From: JBLLJR01 sp047692235
Lineage (GTDB): Bacteria > Pseudomonadota > Gammaproteobacteria > Enterobacterales > Enterobacteriaceae
Direction: 5' to 3'
Assembly (NCBI GenBank): GCA_047692235.1
Contig: JBLLJR010000002.1
Location: forward strand, 1 to 60,393
DNA: 60,393 nucleotides
Position 1 is the first letter of the stretch, and every line of letters starts with the position of its first letter. Made by a program: the position numbers and the translations under genes. Of this stretch, positions 35,404-43,978 are shown one piece after another. A model generated the notes under the pieces. The model did not search any database and was not told where the DNA came from. It saw nothing but the letters and a program-made list of their open reading frames with translations.

Positions 35404-37047
35404 ATGACAGCTAAAGACGTAAAATTTGGTAATGATGCTCGAGTCAAAATGTTTAAAGGGGTAAATATTCTAGCTGATGCAGTAAAAGTTACATTAGGAC
35501 CAAAAGGTAGAAATGTAGTATTAGATAAATCATTTGGAGCACCTATTATTACAAAAGATGGAGTAACAGTTGCTCGTGAAATAGAATTAGAAGATAAATT
35601 TGAAAATATGGGCGCTCAAATGGTGAAAGAAGTTGCATCTAAATCTAATGATACCGCAGGAGATGGTACAACTACAGCAACTGTGTTAGCGCAAGCAATT
35701 GTTAATGAAGGTTTAAAAGCTGTCGCTGCTGGTATGAACCCAATGGATTTAAAAAGGGGAATTGATAAAGCTGTAATAGCTGCTGTATCAGAATTAAAAA
35801 AAATATCTGTTCCTTGTTCAGATCCTAAATCTATAACTCAAGTTGGAACCATTTCTGCAAACTCTGACGAAACAGTTGGGGTATTAATTGCTGAAGCAAT
35901 GTCAAAAGTAGGTAAAGAAGGAGTTATAACTGTAGAAGAAGGATCAGGATTACAAGATGAATTAGATGTTGTTGAAGGTATGCAATTTGATCGCGGATAT
36001 CTTTCTCCATATTTTGTAAATAAAACAGAATCCGGAACAGTAGAATTAGAAAATCCATTTATTTTATTAGTAGATAAAAAAATTTCTAATATTAGAGAAA
36101 TGTTACCATTATTAGAATTAGTTGCTAAATCGAATAAACCTTTATTAATTATTGCAGAAGATGTTGAAGGAGAAGCACTAGCTACATTAGTAGTAAATAC
36201 TATGCGTGGTATAGTGAAAGTAACTGCAGTTAAAGCGCCTGGATTTGGTGATCGTCGCAAAGCTATGTTACAAGATATAGCAATTTTAACTTCAGGAACA
36301 GTAATTTCAGAAGAATTAGGATTAGAATTAGAAAAAACTTCTTTAAAAGATATGGGCCAAGCTAAAAAAGTTGTAATTACAAAAGATACTACTACCATAA
36401 TTGATGGTATAGGTAGTAAATCTATGATAGATAGTCGTGTATCACAAATAAATCAACAAAGAAAAGAAGCAACATCAGATTATGATAAAGAAAAATTGCA
36501 AGAACGTATGGCAAAATTAACTGGTGGTGTTGCAGTTATTAAGGTTGGAGCAGCTACAGAAGTAGAAATGAAAGAAAAAAAATCTCGTGTAGAAGATGCT
36601 TTACATGCTACTAGAGCAGCAGTAGAGGAAGGTGTTGTATCTGGTGGTGGAGTAGCTTTAATAAGAGCAGCAACTAAAATAAGTAGTTATCTAAAAGGAG
36701 ATAATGAAGACCAGAATGTAGGAATTAAAGTTGCATGTCGAGCAATGGAAGCTCCATTACGCCAAATAGTGAACAATGCTGGAGAAGAGCCATCTGTTAT
36801 TGCAAATAAAGTAAAGTCTAGTAATGGTAATATTGGTTATAATGCTGCTACTGAAGAATATGGTAATATGATTGATATGGGAATTTTAGATCCTACTAAA
36901 GTAACTCGTTCTGCATTACAATATGCAGCTTCTATAGCAGGATTAATGATTACTACTGAATGTATGGTTACAGACTTACCAAAAGAAGAAAAAAATGAAA
37001 TTAATACACCAGGTGGAGGAATGAGTGGAATGAATGGTATGATGTAA
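35404..37047 (+). CDS. groEL: Chaperonin GroEL
   Basis: The 60-kDa chaperonin, 547 residues (548 in E. coli). The N-terminus TAKDVKFGNDARVKMFKGVN, the ATP site DGVTVAREIELEDKFENMGA and DTAGDGTTTATVLA, and the Gly-Met tail GGGMSGMNGMM are all present. The substitution load is visibly lower than in other genes, and codons with G or C are commoner. Ribosome site AAAGGAA. Transcribed with groES from the sigma-32 promoter, and followed by a hairpin terminator. Confidence 0.98.
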   Translation: MTAKDVKFGNDARVKMFKGVNILADAVKVTLGPKGRNVVLDKSFGAPIITKDGVTVAREIELEDKFENMGAQMVKEVASKSNDTAGDGTTTATVLAQAIVNEGLKAVAAGMNPMDLKRGIDKAVIAAVSELKKISVPCSDPKSITQVGTISANSDETVGVLIAEAMSKVGKEGVITVEEGSGLQDELDVVEGMQFDRGYLSPYFVNKTESGTVELENPFILLVDKKISNIREMLPLLELVAKSNKPLLIIAEDVEGEALATLVVNTMRGIVKVTAVKAPGFGDRRKAMLQDIAILTSGTVISEELGLELEKTSLKDMGQAKKVVITKDTTTIIDGIGSKSMIDSRVSQINQQRKEATSDYDKEKLQERMAKLTGGVAVIKVGAATEVEMKEKKSRVEDALHATRAAVEEGVVSGGGVALIRAATKISSYLKGDNEDQNVGIKVACRAMEAPLRQIVNNAGEEPSVIANKVKSSNGNIGYNAATEEYGNMIDMGILDPTKVTRSALQYAASIAGLMITTECMVTDLPKEEKNEINTPGGGMSGMNGMM

Positions 37048-37107
37048 ACCTTGAAATAATTTAAATTAAATAATTATGATATATTGATAGATTAAATTCT
37101 AATAAAT

Positions 37108-37146
37108 ATCCCCACGTAATTTATATTGTGGGGATTTATTTTTTAA
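37108..37146 (+). terminator. Rho-independent terminator after groEL
   Basis: An 8-bp perfect stem, ATCCCCAC (37108-37115) with GTGGGGAT (37128-37135), around a 12-nt loop, followed by a T-rich run (TTATTTTTT). It has one of the very few GC-rich stems in the window. It lies 60 bp after the groEL stop and before alaA, so it closes the groESL operon. Confidence 0.88.
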
Positions 37147-37173
37147 AAAACTATTTATTGGCGAATAATTTTT

Positions 37174-38394
37174 ATGGATACATATATAAATAAATCTAAC
37201 AAAATAATAAATGTACGTTATGATATACGTGGTATTTTATTACAAATAGCTAATAACTTAGAACAAAAAGGTCATAAAATTATAAAATTAAATATTGGAA
37301 ATCCAGCACTATTTGGTTTTAAAGCTCCTAATGAGATTTTGGAATATGTAACTAAAAATTTATCAAATTCTGAAGGATATAGTGATTCGAAAGGATTGTA
37401 TTTAATAAGAAAATCTATTGCTGATTATTATAAAGTTAATTATATGGTAAATATTGATGCAAAAAATATTTATATTGGAAATGGAGTATCTGAATTAATT
37501 ATTTATTCAATGCAAGCTTTATTAAATAATGGAGACGAAATTTTAATACCATCTCCTGATTATCCATTATGGACAGCATCAGTTACATTATCTGGAGGAA
37601 AAGCTATACATTATTTATGTGATGAACAATCAGAATGGTTTCCAAATTTAAAAGATATTAAGAAAAAAATTACTAAAAAAACTAAAGGCATAGTAATTAT
37701 AAACCCAAATAATCCAACTGGATCAGTTTACAGTAAAAATATAATTTTATCATTAATAGCAATTGCTAGAAAATATAATTTGATTATCTTTTACGACGAA
37801 ATATATGAAAAAATTATTTTTGATAATAAAAAACACTACTCTATAATAAAATTAGCTCCTGATTTAATTACATTAACATTCAATGGATTATCAAAAGCTT
37901 ATTATTTAGCTGGATTTAGGCAAGGATGGATGATTATTAATGATCCAAATAAAAAAGCTGAAAGTTACATAGAAGGTTTAAATACAGTAACATCGATGCG
38001 TCTTTGTGCAAATGTTCCTATGCAACATGCAATTAAATCTGCACTTAGTGTTAATTATAATCAATTAAACGCATTTATTAAACCAGGAGGAAGATTATAT
38101 GAACAAAGAAATATAGCATGCGATATGTTAAATAACATTCCAAATATTTCATGTGTTAAACCTTACGGAGCTTTATATATTTTTTTAAAATTTAATCTTA
38201 AACATAAAAATGTTTTAGATGACAAAAAATTAGTTTTAGATTTTCTTTTACAAAAACATGTGTTATTAACAGAAGGTAGTGCTTTTAATTGGAAATTTAA
38301 TGATCATTTAAGATTAGTAATATTACCAAATATTAATGAATTGAAAATTGCTTTAAATAAATTTAAAGAATTTATTAGAGATTATTATCAGTAA
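37174..38394 (+). CDS. alaA: Glutamate-pyruvate aminotransferase AlaA
   Basis: A PLP fold-type I aminotransferase making alanine from pyruvate and glutamate. It has 406 residues, aligning with E. coli AlaA (YfbQ, 405) throughout: KLNIGNPALFGFKAPNEILE, YIGNGVSELIIYSMQALLN, SPDYPLWTASVTLSGGKA, INPNNPTGSVYS, and the PLP lysine in FNGLSKAYYLAGFRQGWM. With few aminotransferases retained in such genomes it may also transaminate other keto acids; that is inference. It follows the groEL terminator. Confidence 0.95.
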   Translation: MDTYINKSNKIINVRYDIRGILLQIANNLEQKGHKIIKLNIGNPALFGFKAPNEILEYVTKNLSNSEGYSDSKGLYLIRKSIADYYKVNYMVNIDAKNIYIGNGVSELIIYSMQALLNNGDEILIPSPDYPLWTASVTLSGGKAIHYLCDEQSEWFPNLKDIKKKITKKTKGIVIINPNNPTGSVYSKNIILSLIAIARKYNLIIFYDEIYEKIIFDNKKHYSIIKLAPDLITLTFNGLSKAYYLAGFRQGWMIINDPNKKAESYIEGLNTVTSMRLCANVPMQHAIKSALSVNYNQLNAFIKPGGRLYEQRNIACDMLNNIPNISCVKPYGALYIFLKFNLKHKNVLDDKKLVLDFLLQKHVLLTEGSAFNWKFNDHLRLVILPNINELKIALNKFKEFIRDYYQ

Positions 38395-38585
38395 AATTAT
38401 AATATATAATAAAAGTTATGTTTTTATTTAAAAAATTATATAAATATTTTTGATAAAATATACAAATTTAAAAATTAATATTATATAAGTAGTTAAATTT
38501 AAACTAACTTAAATAAATTTAAATTATTTTTATTTAATTTATATATAAATAGATATTGTTATATATAAAATATATAGAGGAAATC

Positions 38586-41036
38586 ATGAATCAATTAATT
38601 AATTGTAATAATATTACTAATCGTCAATTACATAAATTTGGAGGTAGTAGTTTATCAAATGCAATTTGTTATAAAAGAATAGCAAATATTATATCAATCT
38701 GTAGTAAACCTGGTGATATTATTGTTGTATCTGCATCAAATAACACTACTAATCAATTAATTAATTGGGTTAAATCACATAAAAATAATAATAATATTGA
38801 ATCTAATAAAATAAAAAAAGATATATGTAAATTTCAATGTGATTTAATAAATAATATTTTATTTCCAAAAAACATAGAAAATTTATATTTAAAATTTATT
38901 TCTGACATAAACAGATTATCAAATATTATAAATGGTTTAATTACTGAGAATATATATTCTGAAATTATTGGATACGGAGAAATTTGGTCTGCAAGACTTT
39001 TATCTTCTTTTTTACAACAAGAAAATATTAATTCAACATGGTTAGATTCTAGAAAATTTTTAGTAGCCGAACGTATTGCTCAACCTATTATAGATAAAAA
39101 ACAATCATATGAATTATTTGAGCCATTATTATCTAAATATTCTTTATCTCATAGGATAGTTATTACTGGTTTTATATGTAGAAATAAATCAGGTGAAACT
39201 GTGCTGTTAGGTAGAAATGGTAGCGATTATTCTGCAACTCAAATTGGAATATTAGCTAATGTAAAAAAAATTACTATTTGGAGTGATGTAAATGGAATAT
39301 ATAGTGCTGATCCACATAAAGTAAAAACAGCTTTTTTACTACCAATAATTCATTTAGATGAAGCCAATGAATTAGCTAGATTATCTTCTTCAGTATTGCA
39401 TACAAGAACTTTACAACCTATTATTAATAGCGATATAAGTTTAGTATTACGTTGTAGTTATAATCCTGAAAGTGAGTATACAAAAATAGAAAAAACATCA
39501 TATGATAATATGAATTCTAAAATTATAACTAGCAATAATGATATATGTTTAATAAATATTACTATTTTAGAAAAAAATAATTTTTCAAAAATTTATAAAC
39601 AAATATCGAATTTATTAACACAATACCATACACAATCGTTATTAACGATAGTAAATGAAAATATTCAATTAATACAATTATTTTATATAACAGAAATTGC
39701 TAAAGATATAATGACATTATTAACTAATAGTTTAGTGTCTGCTAAAATTTTTTTAAAAAGAGGTTTTTCTTTAATTGCATTAGTTGGAATTGGAGTATCT
39801 AAACATTTACTTTATAATAAATGTTTCAATACCATATTAAAAGATAATTCTGTTAAATTTTTTTGCAAAGCTAAAACAAATATTAGTTTGATTGCGATAT
39901 TATATGATAATGATATAAAACAAATAGTACAAAAATTACATGATATATTATTTCAAACTAAAAAAAATGTAGGATTAGTTTTATTTGGTAAAGGTAATAT
40001 TGGAAGTAAATGGTTAGATTTATTTGCTTTAGAAAAAAATAAATTGTCATTAAGAACAAACTGTAATTTTTTTCTTAGTGGGATTATTGATAGTAGACGT
40101 AGTTTATTAAACTATAAAGGAATAAAACTAAATGAAGCATTAATTCAATTTACTCAAAATGCTACAAATAAAAGTTATGAATCAATTTTTTCATGGATGA
40201 AAACTCATCCATATGATGAGCTTGTTATTTTAGATATAACATCAAGTCAAATAATTGCGGATCAATACATAAATTTTGCTAATTATGGCTTTCATGTCAT
40301 TAGCGCTAATAAATTAGCAGGGTCTTCCGAAGTTAGTAATTATAATAAATTATGTGATACATTTTTTAAATCTGGTAGTTATTGGTTATATAATGCTACA
40401 GTAGGAGCAGGTTTGCCAATAAATTATATTATTAAAGATTTAGTGAATAGTGGTGATAAAATTTTATCTATTAATGGAATATTTTCTGGTACTTTATCTT
40501 GGTTATTTTTAAAATTTAATGATCAAATAACTTTTACTAATTTATTAAAAAAAGCTTGGCAAAAAGGATTAACTGAACCAGATCCAAGAATTGATTTATC
40601 TGGAATAGATATAATGCGTAAATTAATAATTTTAATACGAGAAGCAGGATATAATATTGAACCTAAAGATATAAAAGTAAAATCTTTAATACCATATTGT
40701 AATTACAATACATCTTTAGATGATTTTTTTAAAAATGAGACAGAAGAAATTAATTATCGTATGTTAAAATATTTCGAAAATGCTAACCAATCAAAATCTG
40801 TCTTAAGATATACAGCTAATTTTAATTATATAAATAATCACGCTTATGTAGGTCTTGAAAATGTTCAATATAATAATCCTATGGCTAATTTATTGCCATG
40901 TGATAATATATTTATATTAAAAACATTATGGTATAAAGATAACCCATTAATTATTCGTGGTCCTGGTGCTGGTAAAAATGTAACTGCAGGTGCTATTCAA
41001 TCTGACATAAATAAAATTGCACAATTAATAAAATAA
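38586..41036 (+). CDS. metL: Bifunctional aspartokinase II / homoserine dehydrogenase II MetL
   Basis: Catalyses the first and third steps from aspartate toward homoserine (methionine, threonine). It has 816 residues (810 in E. coli MetL). The start at ATG 38586 follows AGAGGAAATC; a longer frame adds ten residues without support. It is MetL, not ThrA: RQLHKFGGSSL, ETVLLGRNGSDYSATQIG, ASELARL-like NELARLSSSVLHTRTLQP, GLVLFGKGNIGSKWLDLF and VIRGPGAGKNVTAGAIQSDI match MetL. MetL is known to lack threonine feedback. Together with metE it suggests methionine supply. Confidence 0.93.
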   Translation: MNQLINCNNITNRQLHKFGGSSLSNAICYKRIANIISICSKPGDIIVVSASNNTTNQLINWVKSHKNNNNIESNKIKKDICKFQCDLINNILFPKNIENLYLKFISDINRLSNIINGLITENIYSEIIGYGEIWSARLLSSFLQQENINSTWLDSRKFLVAERIAQPIIDKKQSYELFEPLLSKYSLSHRIVITGFICRNKSGETVLLGRNGSDYSATQIGILANVKKITIWSDVNGIYSADPHKVKTAFLLPIIHLDEANELARLSSSVLHTRTLQPIINSDISLVLRCSYNPESEYTKIEKTSYDNMNSKIITSNNDICLINITILEKNNFSKIYKQISNLLTQYHTQSLLTIVNENIQLIQLFYITEIAKDIMTLLTNSLVSAKIFLKRGFSLIALVGIGVSKHLLYNKCFNTILKDNSVKFFCKAKTNISLIAILYDNDIKQIVQKLHDILFQTKKNVGLVLFGKGNIGSKWLDLFALEKNKLSLRTNCNFFLSGIIDSRRSLLNYKGIKLNEALIQFTQNATNKSYESIFSWMKTHPYDELVILDITSSQIIADQYINFANYGFHVISANKLAGSSEVSNYNKLCDTFFKSGSYWLYNATVGAGLPINYIIKDLVNSGDKILSINGIFSGTLSWLFLKFNDQITFTNLLKKAWQKGLTEPDPRIDLSGIDIMRKLIILIREAGYNIEPKDIKVKSLIPYCNYNTSLDDFFKNETEEINYRMLKYFENANQSKSVLRYTANFNYINNHAYVGLENVQYNNPMANLLPCDNIFILKTLWYKDNPLIIRGPGAGKNVTAGAIQSDINKIAQLIK

Positions 41037-41038
41037 TT

Positions 41039-42037
41039 TTATTTTTTAGAAAAATTAAAATAATAATCTGCATGATAAGATGATCTAACAAACGGACCAC
41101 ATTCAGCATGTGTAAAACCTATTTTTATTGCCTCTTCTTTTAAAAATTTAAATTCTTGAGGACATACATATCGTTTAACAGGTAAATGTTTTTTGCTTGG
41201 TTGTAAATATTGTCCTATTGTGATCATTGTAACATCATTAGATCTTAAATCATACATTACATTAATAATTTCATCATTAGTTTCTCCTAATCCAACCATT
41301 AATCCAGATTTTGTAGGTATTGTTTTATTACATCTTTTAAATTTTTTTAATAAATTTAGAGATCTTTTATAATTAGCTCCGGGTCTTATTTTTTTGTATA
41401 ATCTTGGAACATTTTCTAAATTATGATTAAATATATTTGGAGGTATAGTATTAATAATGTTTAATGCTTTATCTGTACACCCCCTAAAATCTGGAACTAA
41501 AATTTCTATAATAATATTATTATTTTGCATTCTAATAGAATTGATACAATCAACAAAATGTTGTGCACCTCCATCTTTTAAATCATCTCGATCTACAGAA
41601 GTTATGACAACATATTTTAATTTCATATCTTGTATAGCAGTAGCTAATTTATGTGGTTCATTTACATCAGGTTTGACAGGTCGTCCATGTTTAACATCAC
41701 AAAATGGGCAATTACGAGTACAAATTGAACCTAATATCATAAATGTAGCCGTTCCTCTATTAAAACATTCTGATAAATTTGGGCATGAAGCCTCTTCACA
41801 TACAGAATGTAAATTATTTTTACGTAAAATATGTTTTATTAATTTAATTTTGTCAGAATCAACAGGAATTTTAACTTTTATCCAACTTGGTTTACTTAAA
41901 ATATTTTCTTCATTTTTTTTATTTGAAATATTAATTATTGGAATATAATTTTTATTATTACATTTTGTACTATTAATATTTAGGTTAAAATCACACAATT
42001 TTATATTTATCCTAATTTTATAACATATTTTATACAT
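41039..42037 (-). CDS. lipA: Lipoyl synthase
   Basis: A radical-SAM enzyme that inserts two sulfurs into protein-bound octanoate. It has 332 residues (321 in E. coli). The auxiliary cluster motif is CEEASCPNLSEC, the radical-SAM motif is CTRNCPFC, and the C-terminal FVRSSYHAD carries the conserved RSSY serine. The N-terminal 35 residues are poorly conserved, and the start ATG at 42037 has a weak ribosome site. lipB is upstream by 23 bp. Its stop is only 2 bp from the end of metL (convergent). Confidence 0.97.
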   Translation of the reverse strand: MYKICYKIRINIKLCDFNLNINSTKCNNKNYIPIINISNKKNEENILSKPSWIKVKIPVDSDKIKLIKHILRKNNLHSVCEEASCPNLSECFNRGTATFMILGSICTRNCPFCDVKHGRPVKPDVNEPHKLATAIQDMKLKYVVITSVDRDDLKDGGAQHFVDCINSIRMQNNNIIIEILVPDFRGCTDKALNIINTIPPNIFNHNLENVPRLYKKIRPGANYKRSLNLLKKFKRCNKTIPTKSGLMVGLGETNDEIINVMYDLRSNDVTMITIGQYLQPSKKHLPVKRYVCPQEFKFLKEEAIKIGFTHAECGPFVRSSYHADYYFNFSKK

Positions 42038-42060
42038 AAAAACTATAAAATGTATAAATT

Positions 42061-42717
42061 TTATTTAATTTGTATAGACGCATATTTTATATTTAAAACA
42101 TTTATTGTTTCGTTTATTAATATAGGTAACACTTTACTAATATTAATTTTAGGAATTAAATCATGCATTTGTGTCATTTTTAAATTTAATTTTCCACAAG
42201 GATTAATGTAAGTAAAAGGATATAAATTCATTGAAACATTTAATGCTAAACCATGAAATGAACAACCATTTTTTATTCTAAATCCTAAAGAACATATTTT
42301 TTTAGAATTTACATAAATTCCTGGCATAATTTGATTATATTCGGAATTTATTTTAAAATATAATAAAGAATTTATAATTATTTTAGTAATATTAAATATT
42401 AATTTTTTTATATTAAATTTTTTACGACGCAAATTTATCATAAAATATATTATTTGTTGACCTGGACCATGAAATGTTATTTGTCCACCACGATCGCTAT
42501 TAATTATTGGTATATTGCTATATTTTAGTATATCTTTAATATTAATATTTTGTCCATGTGTAAATACAGGATAATGTTGCAGAAACCAAATTTCATCTAA
42601 ACTAAATTTATTTCTTTTATTTGTAAAATTTTGCATTTTTAACAATATTTTTTTATATTCTTGTAATCCATATATTTTAATTATTAGTGAATTGTTTATA
42701 TCATGTGTTTTATTCAT
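42061..42717 (-). CDS. lipB: Octanoyl-ACP:protein octanoyltransferase LipB
   Basis: Moves octanoate from ACP to the lipoyl domains, here AceF. It has 218 residues (213 in E. coli) from ATG 42717; a start 13 codons upstream lies in AT-rich spacer. The signatures SDRGGQITFHGPGQQIIYF, the catalytic lysine region KKICSLGFRI, GCSFHGLALNV and the acyl-thioester cysteine in YINPCGK are all intact. It precedes lipA in a two-gene unit and supports de novo lipoate synthesis. Confidence 0.95.
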   Translation of the reverse strand: MNKTHDINNSLIIKIYGLQEYKKILLKMQNFTNKRNKFSLDEIWFLQHYPVFTHGQNINIKDILKYSNIPIINSDRGGQITFHGPGQQIIYFMINLRRKKFNIKKLIFNITKIIINSLLYFKINSEYNQIMPGIYVNSKKICSLGFRIKNGCSFHGLALNVSMNLYPFTYINPCGKLNLKMTQMHDLIPKINISKVLPILINETINVLNIKYASIQIK

Positions 42718-42910
42718 ATATAAAATACATATTAATTTAAATAAAATTAATATCAAAGATTATTTTTTGATATTTTAAATTTCAAAATATATTGATGAAT
42801 AAATAAATTAAATTTTATATATTTATACCATGTTTATTGTAAATTTATTTATTTTTAATAAAAATTAAATATAATTTTTTTATATTTACATAGAAATATT
42901 AAATAATAAT

Positions 42911-43933
42911 TTAATTTATAGCAGATAAATTATATCCACACATTAATAATGTTAATTTATTTAAATATATCCATATGTTTTCGCTATTTTTTTCTTGTAT
43001 TTCGATACTTATTTTGATAATAAATGATGTTATATAATTTAATTGAATAAATGTTAAGCGATTTATTATAAGTGTTATTAGATATTTTTTATATGTATAT
43101 ATTTTATATTTTTTAAATAAAATATCAATATTTGTATTGATTGATTGTTGTTTGATTAAAATAATTAATATTAATTCATTTTGAATATTATATAATAATT
43201 GTATTGGATTTAATTTAGTTTGTTTTAATTTTTGTAAAATATGAATAGAACGTTCACTTTTACCTTCTAATACAGAATATATCCAATGAAAGCTATTAAA
43301 ATTTGCAACATCAAAAGCTAATTTTTTTATATTATCATATGTAATGTAATTATTATTACATTCTAACAATAGTTGATTTAATATTTGCGATAATTCTAAT
43401 AAATTGCCTTCATATAAATAACATAATAAATTACATATATCGTGTTTTATTTTTAATTTAATTTTATTAGAATATGAAATAATCCAATTATATAATTTTA
43501 AATGTCTTAATGATGTACAATCTATATAAATAGATAATTTTTCAAATTTAATAAACCATGCACTTTTTTTTTCTTTATATGCTATATGTGGATATATAAT
43601 AATTAATATTAGATCTTTATGTAATAAATTACTTAAATTGATTAATTTATTAGATATAAAACTATTTATTTCATGATTAGGTAAAATTAAAGTTATTATT
43701 TGACGTAATTTAAATAAATCAAAATTTTTACATGAAATAAATATTTCATCCCAGTCAGTATTCATATCAATTACAAAAGTTAAACTTTCATTAAATTTAT
43801 TTAATTTTGCTTGATTTAAAATTAATGATTTACATTCTTTAATTAAAAAATTATCTTCTCCAAATAATAAATAGCATTTATTAATTTTTAATTCATTTAA
43901 GTAAATATTTAATTTTTCATAATTAATTTTCAT
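42911..43933 (-). CDS. holA: DNA polymerase III delta subunit HolA
   Basis: The clamp-loader wrench that opens the beta ring. It has 340 residues (343 in E. coli). Similarity is modest but spans the protein: CYLLFGEDNFLIKECKSLIL, DMNTDWDEIFISCKNFDLF, LYEGNLLELSQILNQLLL and NFNSFHWIYSVLEGKSERSI parallel E. coli. The leuS-holA order is as in E. coli with lptE lost between; loss of lptE hints that outer-membrane LPS export may be gone. Confidence 0.92.
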   Translation of the reverse strand: MKINYEKLNIYLNELKINKCYLLFGEDNFLIKECKSLILNQAKLNKFNESLTFVIDMNTDWDEIFISCKNFDLFKLRQIITLILPNHEINSFISNKLINLSNLLHKDLILIIIYPHIAYKEKKSAWFIKFEKLSIYIDCTSLRHLKLYNWIISYSNKIKLKIKHDICNLLCYLYEGNLLELSQILNQLLLECNNNYITYDNIKKLAFDVANFNSFHWIYSVLEGKSERSIHILQKLKQTKLNPIQLLYNIQNELILIILIKQQSINTNIDILFKKYKIYTYKKYLITLIINRLTFIQLNYITSFIIKISIEIQEKNSENIWIYLNKLTLLMCGYNLSAIN

Positions 43934-43978
43934 ACATTATATTTAATATAATTGTTTAGTTTATTTATATTTTTAATT

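Noticed and set aside
35838..36398. 186-codon antisense frame inside groEL
   Set aside because: groEL is intact and highly conserved. Long antisense frames are common opposite low-stop coding sequence and this one matches no family I know.
38586..41036. ThrA (aspartokinase I) identity
   Set aside because: Block-by-block comparison from memory favours MetL, including RQLHKFGGSSL and the C-terminal GAGKNVTAGAIQSDI.
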